Below, piece by piece: positions 57,684 through 64,000 of a DNA stretch of 64,000 nucleotides. Position numbers and translations under genes: made by a program. The notes beneath the pieces are model-generated. The model did no database searches, was not told the DNA's origin, and saw only the letters and a list, made by a program, of their open reading frames with translations. Source of the stretch: Ovis canadensis (Eukaryota; Chordata; Mammalia; Artiodactyla; Bovidae); NCBI RefSeq assembly GCF_042477335.2, contig NC_091251.1:92519501-92583500 (forward strand), given 5' to 3'. The stretch's first letter is position 1. Every line of letters starts with the position of its first letter.

Positions 57684-58342
57684 TGCCAAGTGAGACAGAT
57701 AAAATGGGTCTTTGAGATCGCTTAGGTATGTCCATGGCCTTAACACACTGCTGAACTCCTGTTGAATGGGGGATGGGCTCATAATAACATCACAATTAGT
57801 TAAATTTCTACTCAGTGTTGATTGTGATGAAGTGCCCTGTTGAAGCAAGTGTGTGGGGGTCCAAGGGAGGGCTGTGATGATGCCTAGAAGTATTTCAAAG
57901 ACTGAGGGGTGGAATGGGTGTACTAAATTTTAATGGACATTTTGCACAATGAGGCTCAAGGCTCTAAGGTCTCAGCTCAGATTGCTGATAATAGGAGACT
58001 TAAAAAAAAAACAAAACTCTCCTTTAGCCACAGACCCAACTTCAAAGAAAACCAGAATGTAACTGTGGAGTTTCAGAATCACAGCGTAAGCTGAATACTG
58101 AGATTTGCCAAGACTGTAGTGGGAAATCTGATTGAGACAAAAACAAACAAAAAAAAAAAGTTTGACCTTGATAATGGGATTTCCAGGTGGACTGGATTGG
58201 TTCTGAGTATCTAGGTACTCCCAAGATGCCTGACGTTCCTCTACCAGGGAAGATGCCTAGACTTTTCTTGTCTGAAAAGCCTAGCCACCTCTAGCTAGAG
58301 ACCCTATGATTATCTCAACTGGGGAAATTATCCCACTAACCC
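57684..58342. other. Non-coding stretch, possibly ERVL internal remnant at its left
   Basis: The first 100-150 bases resemble the leader/gag start of an ERVL element. Nothing recognisable follows. Confidence 0.35.
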
Positions 58343-58491
58343 ATGATGAGATGGCTGGATGGCATCATGGACTCGATGGACGTGAGTCTGAGTGAGCTCT
58401 GGGAGATGGTGATGGACAGGGAGGCCTAGGCGTGCTGCAATTCATGGGGTCGCAAAGAGTCGGACACGACTGAGCGACTGAACTGAACTGA
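58343..58491 (+). mobile_element. BovB 3'-terminal fragment
   Basis: About 150 bp of sense BovB 3' end ('gatggcatcatggactcgatggacgtgagtc') finishing in the 'gagcgactgaactgaactga' terminus. Confidence 0.88.
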
Positions 58492-58962
58492 GGGCATGTC
58501 TAGTGTCCTCAAGACATACTCCTACTGCCCTTTAATGGCTCTAAATGCAAACCAGAATCTAATTCAATATGCTCCAGAAGAAAAGGTTCTTTCCTCTGAA
58601 TTGAGAGGAAAGAACTTCTACTCTAAAATAATGACAATAGTTTACTAATTTATATTGACAAAAGAGAGGAAACAAACCATATTAATAGCAGAAAAGATGA
58701 AGTCATTACAGAGATAAAGATATATTCAATATGATAAAATTCAGCAGGAGTTTGTATCTACTTAACAAATAGCTTTGAAATATATAAAGCAAACACCAAC
58801 AGAACAAAAAGGAGAAACAGAAAAATTCAAAATCTACTTGTAGGTGTTAACATACTTTCTTTCACCAACAAATACATCAGACCCCCCGCCCCCCCCCAAG
58901 AAAAAGAGAGTTAAGTAGAAGATTTAAGCAAACTTAATCAAATTAACCTAATCGAAACAGGC
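58492..58962. other. Non-coding stretch
   Basis: AT-rich; a poly-C tract lies at about 58881-58898. No gene or repeat family recognised. Confidence 0.4.
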
Positions 58963-59180
58963 TTCCCAGGTGGCCCTAGGGGTAAGAACCCACTTGCTAA
59001 TGCAGAAGACATAAGAGACGTGGTTCAATCCCTTGGTCGGGAAGATCTCCTGGAGGAGGGCATGGCAACCCGCTGCAGTATTTTTGCCTGGAGAATCCCA
59101 TGAACAGAGAAGACTGGCAGGCTACAGTCCATAGGGTTGCAAAGAGTCAGACAAGACTGAAGCAACTTAGCACACAAGCA
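58963..59180 (+). mobile_element. Bov-tA type SINE
   Basis: Sense copy: tRNA-like head 'ggcttcccaggtggccctaggggtaagaaccc', body and 'gagtcagacaagactgaagcaac' tail. Confidence 0.85.
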
Positions 59181-60232
59181 TGCACATGATATTTACCAAA
59201 ACAGACAATATTTACTGTCATAAAGAAAGTCTTAACAAATGCTAAAAATAAAAACTGCTTAACCTTCCTTACTTGCAGAATTAAAATTGTAGAAAGAAGA
59301 AAAACAAACTAGAAAATAGTAATTTGCTTCAAAGTGAAAGAACAGCCAAGATCCAAACATGGTGTAAATGTGTAACTGAAAATATTTTGGTCTGAATGAA
59401 AATAAAACATATTACACATGTAGAATGGAGTTAAAGCAAAAGCTTACATGAAAATTTCTGGCTTTGGGGATACAGAGTAGGAAAGGAGAAAGACTAAAAA
59501 TACTTTGTATAAGATATAATGTCACAAAACTTGAAAGATAACAGCTAATCAATCTTTAACAGAAAAATTAAAAAATAGAGTACCAAAGACATAAAAAACA
59601 AACACTAAAAAAAAAAAAAAAATTAAAGCCAGTTCCTTGTAAAGAACTGACAAACACCCACCAATGATGATCAAGAACTACACTGGAGAATCAAACTGGG
59701 GTCTCCTGCATTGCAGGTAAATTCTTTACCAGCTGAACTACCTGGGAAGCCCATCTTTTCACAAAGACATAAAAAATAATGAACATATAAACAACTTTAT
59801 ATCAATAAATTTGAAAATTTTAGCAATATAGGAAAATTACTTGAAAAACCACACTAACAAACATAACAAGAAAACTAAATGGTTTTATATTAACTAGACG
59901 TTGGATCTATAGTAAAAATATAAATTAAAAATAATATATCTTTTCACAAAACCCCTAGTATAGTAGATTCTTCCAACTGTTTTTGGCGGTAATACAAATG
60001 ACTGAAGAGTAATAAATCAGAGATCCTTATCAAGTTTTATTAATAAAGCTTCAACTGCTTCAACAATAGTAACCTGAGAACAACCGTTTGAATCTGGAGG
60101 AGTTACAAATGTCTGTGCTATGATAAGACCCTTAACGATACTGGGATAATGACACCAATTACACTTGTATTTAATTCACCTGTTTCATGTGTACAAGTGG
60201 GTTGATCTTGAAGAATTACTATTGAGCTTCAT
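59181..60232. other. Non-coding AT-rich stretch with a SINE-head fragment
   Basis: No gene-like ORF. Positions about 59681-59752 are an antisense Bov-tA head ('tttaccagctgaactacctgggaagccc'). An A-run lies at 59608-59623. Confidence 0.5.
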
Positions 60233-60244
60233 AAACTAGGCAGG

Positions 60245-60513
60245 CTGGAGAAGGCAATGGCACCCCACTCCAGTACTCTTGCCTGGAAAATCCCATGGAC
60301 GGAGGAGCCTGGAAGGCTGCAGTCCGTGGGGTCGCTGAGGGTCAGACACGACTTCACTTTCACTTTCCACTTTCACACATTGGAGAAGGAAATGGCAACC
60401 CACTCCAGTGTTCTTGGCTGGGGAATCCCAGGGACGGGGGAGCCCGGTGGGCTGCTGTCTATGGGGTCGCACAGAGTTGGACACGACTGAAGCGGCTTAG
60501 CAGCAGCAGCAGC
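60245..60513 (+). mobile_element. Bov-A2 SINE with 12-bp target duplication
   Basis: Two tandem 'ggagaaggcaatggcaccccactccag' units, ending in an AGC-type tail. The perfect 12-bp repeat AAACTAGGCAGG at 60233-60244 and 60514-60525 delimits the insertion. It looks young. Confidence 0.93.
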
Positions 60514-60525
60514 AAACTAGGCAGG

Positions 60526-61215
60526 GGTGATTATATTTACACTTGCTATTTCAGTTGTGATTTCTTTACTAAATAAGCCAAACCTAATATAAAGGTAATT
60601 ATGCAAGGCTGAAAGCAAACGATGAAATGTGGATATTAAAAAGTAAAGAAAGCAGTCAATGCAAACATTATAAAACTAAATCTTATTAAAAGATGACAAG
60701 GTACTGACAGTAATAGAAAGGTATAAATCAAGTAGAGAAACATCCAGTATGATTAAGAAAACAGGGACCATTCCAGTATTTTATATGCACGTAACAGCAT
60801 AGCTTCAAACCATACAAAGCATATGTTGAGAGATGAGAGATCATGAAGCAAGAGTTGAGAGATCAAAAAGAAAAATCCAGGATCATACTTGAAGAAGTTT
60901 ACCAAGAGTAAGCATGCAAAAAAAGTAAAGACATAGAAGAGTTAAACAATATTAATCATATTGACCTTGATATATATAAAATACTATACTCAAAAACTGT
61001 AGAATAAACATTACTTTCAAATGCATGTGGGACGTTTACCAAGATTGACGATCTTGGTAAAGATCACTGGCTTCTGCTAAGCCACAAAGCATCTACACAA
61101 ACCTTAAAACATACAAATTGCACAATGGATGCCCTTCCAATTTCCATTCTGACATGTAAATCTTGCACTCCCACTCTCACAAAAAGAAAAAAAACTAAAC
61201 TGAAAAGCAATGGGT
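60526..61215. other. Non-coding stretch, nothing recognised
   Basis: AT-rich with only chance ORFs. An imperfect repeat of 'accaagattgacgatcttggtaaagat' near 61038-61066 forms a small inverted repeat. Confidence 0.4.
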
Positions 61216-63169
61216 TTTCTTCAGTTCACTTCAGTCGTTCAGTCTTGTCCGACTCTGTGACAGCATGGACCACAGCACGCCAGGCCTCCCTGTCCATCAC
61301 CAAGTCCCGGAGTTCACCCAAACCCATTTCCATCGAGTCAGTGATGCCATCCAACCAGCTCATCCTCTGTTGTCCCCTTCTTCTCCTGCCCTCAATCTTT
61401 CCCAGTATCAGGGTCTTTTCAAATGAGTCAGCTCTTCACATCAGGTGGCCAAAGGATTGGAGTTTCAGCTTCAACATCAGTCCCTCCAATGAACACCCAG
61501 GACTGATCTCCTTTAGGATGGACTGGTTGGATCTCCTTGCAGTCCAAGGGACTTTCAAGAGTCTTCTCCAACACCACAGTTCAAAAGCATCAATTCTTTG
61601 GCCCTCAGTTTTCTTTATAGTCCAACTCTCACATCCATGCAAGACCACTAGAAAAACCATAGCCTTGACTAGATGGACCTTTGTTGACAAAGTAATGTCT
61701 CTGCTTTTCAATATGCTGTCTAGGTTGGTCATAACTTTCCTTCCAAGGAGTAAGCGTCTTTTAAATTCATGGCTGCAATCACCCATCTGCAGTGATTTTG
61801 GAGCCCAGAAAAATGTCAGCCACCGTTTCCACTGTTTTCCCATCTATTTGCCATGAAGTGATGGGATCAGATGCCATGATCTTAGTTTTCTGAATGTTGA
61901 GCTTTAAGCCAATTTTTTCACTCTCTTCTTTCACTTTCATCAAGTAGCTCTTTAGCTCTTCTTCACTTTCTGCCATAAGGGTGGTGTCATCTCACACCTG
62001 AAGTTATTGATATTTCTCCTGGCAATCTTGATTCCAGCTTGTGCTTCCTCCAACCTAGCATTTCTCATGACATACTCTGCATATAAGTTAAATGAGCAGG
62101 GTGACAATATACAGCCTTGACGTACTCCTTTTCCTATTTGGAACCAGTCTGTTGTTCCATGTCCAGTTCTAACTGTTGCTTCCGGACCTGCATACAGATT
62201 TCTCAAGAGGCAGGTCAGGTGGTCAGGTATTCCCATCTCTTGAAGAATTTTCCAGTTTCTCATGATCCACAGTCAAAGGCTTTAGCATCGTCAATAAAGC
62301 AGAAATAGATGTTTTTCTGGAACTCTCTTGCTTTTTCCATGATCCAGCAGATGTTGGCAATTTGATCTCTGGTTCCTCTGCCTTTTCTAAAACCAGCTTG
62401 AACATCTGGAAATTCACAGTTCACATATTGCTGAAGCCTGGCTTGGAGAATTTTGAGCATTTCTTTACTAGCATGTGAGGTGAGTGCAATTGTGCGATAG
62501 TCTGAGCATTCTTTTGCATTGCCTTTCTTTGGGATTGGAATGAAAACTGACCTTTTCCAGTCCTGTGGCCACTGCTGAGTTTTCCAAATTTGCTGGCATA
62601 TTGAGTACGGCACTTTCACAGCATCATCTTTCAGGATTTGAAATAGCTCAACTGGAATTCCATCACCTCCACTAGATTTGTTCTTAGTGATGCTTTCTAA
62701 CGCCCACTTGACTTCACATTCCAGGATGTCTGACTCTACGTGAGTGATCACACCATCATCATTACCTGGGTCATGAAGATCTTTTTTGTACAGTTCTTCT
62801 GTGTATTCTTGCCACCTCTTCTTAATATCGTCTGCTTCTGTTAGATCCATACTATTTCTGTCCTTTATTGAGTCCATCTTTGCATGAAATATTCCCTTGG
62901 TAGCTCTAATTTTCTTGAATAGATCTCTAGTCTGTCTCATTCTGTTGTTTTCCTCTATTTCTTTGTACTGATCACTGAGGAAGGCTTTCTTATCTCTCCT
63001 TGCTATTCTTTGGAACTCTGCATTCAGATGGGTCTGTCTATCCTTTTCTCCTTTGCTTTTCACTTCTCTTCTTTTCACAACTATTTGTAAGACTTCCTCA
63101 GACAACCATTTTGCTTTTTGGCATTTCTTTTTCTTGGTGATGGTCTTGATTCCTGTTTCCTGTACAGAG
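61216..63169 (-). mobile_element. BovB LINE, 1.95 kb, with a 308-codon ORF2 segment
   Basis: Antisense BovB from its 3' terminus to the region between endonuclease and RT. The - strand frame 63186-62260 is open for 308 codons, covering the linker and the start of RT ('SGGDGIPVELFQILKDDAVK'). The following RT pieces (62263-61952, 61976-61779, 61843-61436) are out of frame, and the catalytic YADD box is destroyed by a small deletion near 61990. No clear target duplication is seen. Confidence 0.92.
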
Positions 63170-63369
63170 AAATGAGGCCACTGCACTGACTGGAGAGACT
63201 GGCTAATACAGAGAATACAAACGAGCTTACCTGAAGCAGAGTGGCTGGAGCCAGTAACAAATAAACAATGATTTCAACAAATTCGTGGAGGCTAAGTGTA
63301 GACTACCACCAGAGTTAAAAACTCATGGGGGCCCATTATAAAGGGAGCTTCTACACTGCCATAAGTTTG

Positions 63370-64000
63370 TGCCGGGAGCCACCACAGGAGATCCCACCCA
63401 TGGCAAAGGTCATGAGGAAGAGGCCAGATGGGCAAAGGCGAGATCAGGCCTTGAGGGGCCCCCCTTCTCGAGCATCTACCCCAAGACCAAAATCTGTCTG
63501 TCTATTTCATGTCTTTCACCAACTCTCCTGACATTAACAGGGGGCTATCCCCAACCACATTTCTCTGGAGAAAATCAACTTAGGGTTCTAGCTAATAAGT
63601 CTCCTGGACATGAGAGGAATATTTCAAATCAAACTCCCTTTGTTAGCATTCTAGCTTGCTTGGCAGGTTTATCCAGACTCTTGCAGCTATGCATATGATT
63701 ATTCACAGCCCCCCAACTGTGACAGGCGGGAAGCCTAAAACATAGAGCCTTTCAAAGACTTAAAAGTTATTAGAGTAGGGCTGGTGTAGGATTTCATTAT
63801 TGGGCCAATGCTTGTTGCTAAGCTCCCATATCTCTTATCCACTGTGCACCTGGGAGTGCATTAGTTAACATAGTTGGAATGTAAGAAAAACAAGAAATAG
63901 CCTTGAAATTAATCACATCAGACTTTTGAACTAATAAGTTCTTTTTTCTGTTGTAATTCACTGCACATTTGTTCCGTGAGAAATGTAACTCTGTTTAGCA
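63370..64000 (+). mobile_element. ERVK-type LTR (BTLTR1-like), cut by the window end
   Basis: Starts TGCCGGGAGCCACCACAGG and continues with blocks shared with the solo LTR at 43675-44954 read in its sense ('ACAGCCCCCCAACTG', 'CATGAGGAAG'). Orientation is +, opposite to the other copy. Whether it is solo or the 5' LTR of a provirus cannot be seen. Confidence 0.8.

Overview
This window is mammalian, from a pecoran ruminant and most probably cattle or a close relative. The evidence is the dense load of BovB (RTE-type) LINEs, tRNA-Glu-derived Bov-tA and Bov-A2 SINEs, CHR-type SINEs, ruminant L1 copies and bovine-type ERVK LTRs. The sequence alone does not separate Bos from other bovids. About half or more of the bases belong to recognisable mobile elements.

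Only two host genes look intact. Both are intronless ADAM metalloprotease-disintegrin genes: ADAM21 on the + strand (25019-27172) and an ADAM20-like gene on the - strand (52339-54588). They converge tail to tail, about 25 kb apart, as the ADAM21/ADAM20 pair does in other mammals. Each encodes signal peptide, prodomain with cysteine switch, HExxHxxGxxHD metalloprotease, disintegrin, Cys-rich, EGF-like, transmembrane and short cytoplasmic parts. About 150-180 bp upstream of the two start codons is still clearly alignable, so the duplication carried a promoter/5'UTR unit with it. A short internally deleted ADAM21 copy lies just downstream of ADAM21.

Region by region: 1-3270 is an old L1 interrupted by BovB. 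5532-13862 is a nearly full-length but multiply broken class I (gammaretrovirus-like) provirus on the - strand, with two 377-bp LTRs, a tRNA-Pro-like primer site, a polypurine tract and gag-pol-env remnants. 13997-20616 is a mosaic of L1, BovB and SINEs, ending in a 5'-inverted L1 with a candidate 3' transduction. 21528-23144 is a BovB with a 26-bp target duplication. 24840-27822 is the ADAM21 unit. 31900-38163 is an L1 5'UTR fragment and a long BovB split by a twin-primed L1. 38385-45200 is an old L1 that received an SDCBP (syntenin-1) processed pseudogene, a CHR SINE and, at the edge of that SINE, an ERVK solo LTR. 46240-49990 holds ERVL-type pol remnants. 50154-50690 is a class I LTR with a long CT/GA repeat. 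52339-54790 is the ADAM20-like unit. 56350-64000 is SINEs, an ERVL-type LTR, a long BovB and the start of another ERVK LTR.

I found no credible undescribed multi-gene system. The most informative signals are the paired ADAM promoters, the acidic segments flanking the ADAM20-like membrane helix, and several retrotransposition events whose boundaries can be read at base level.
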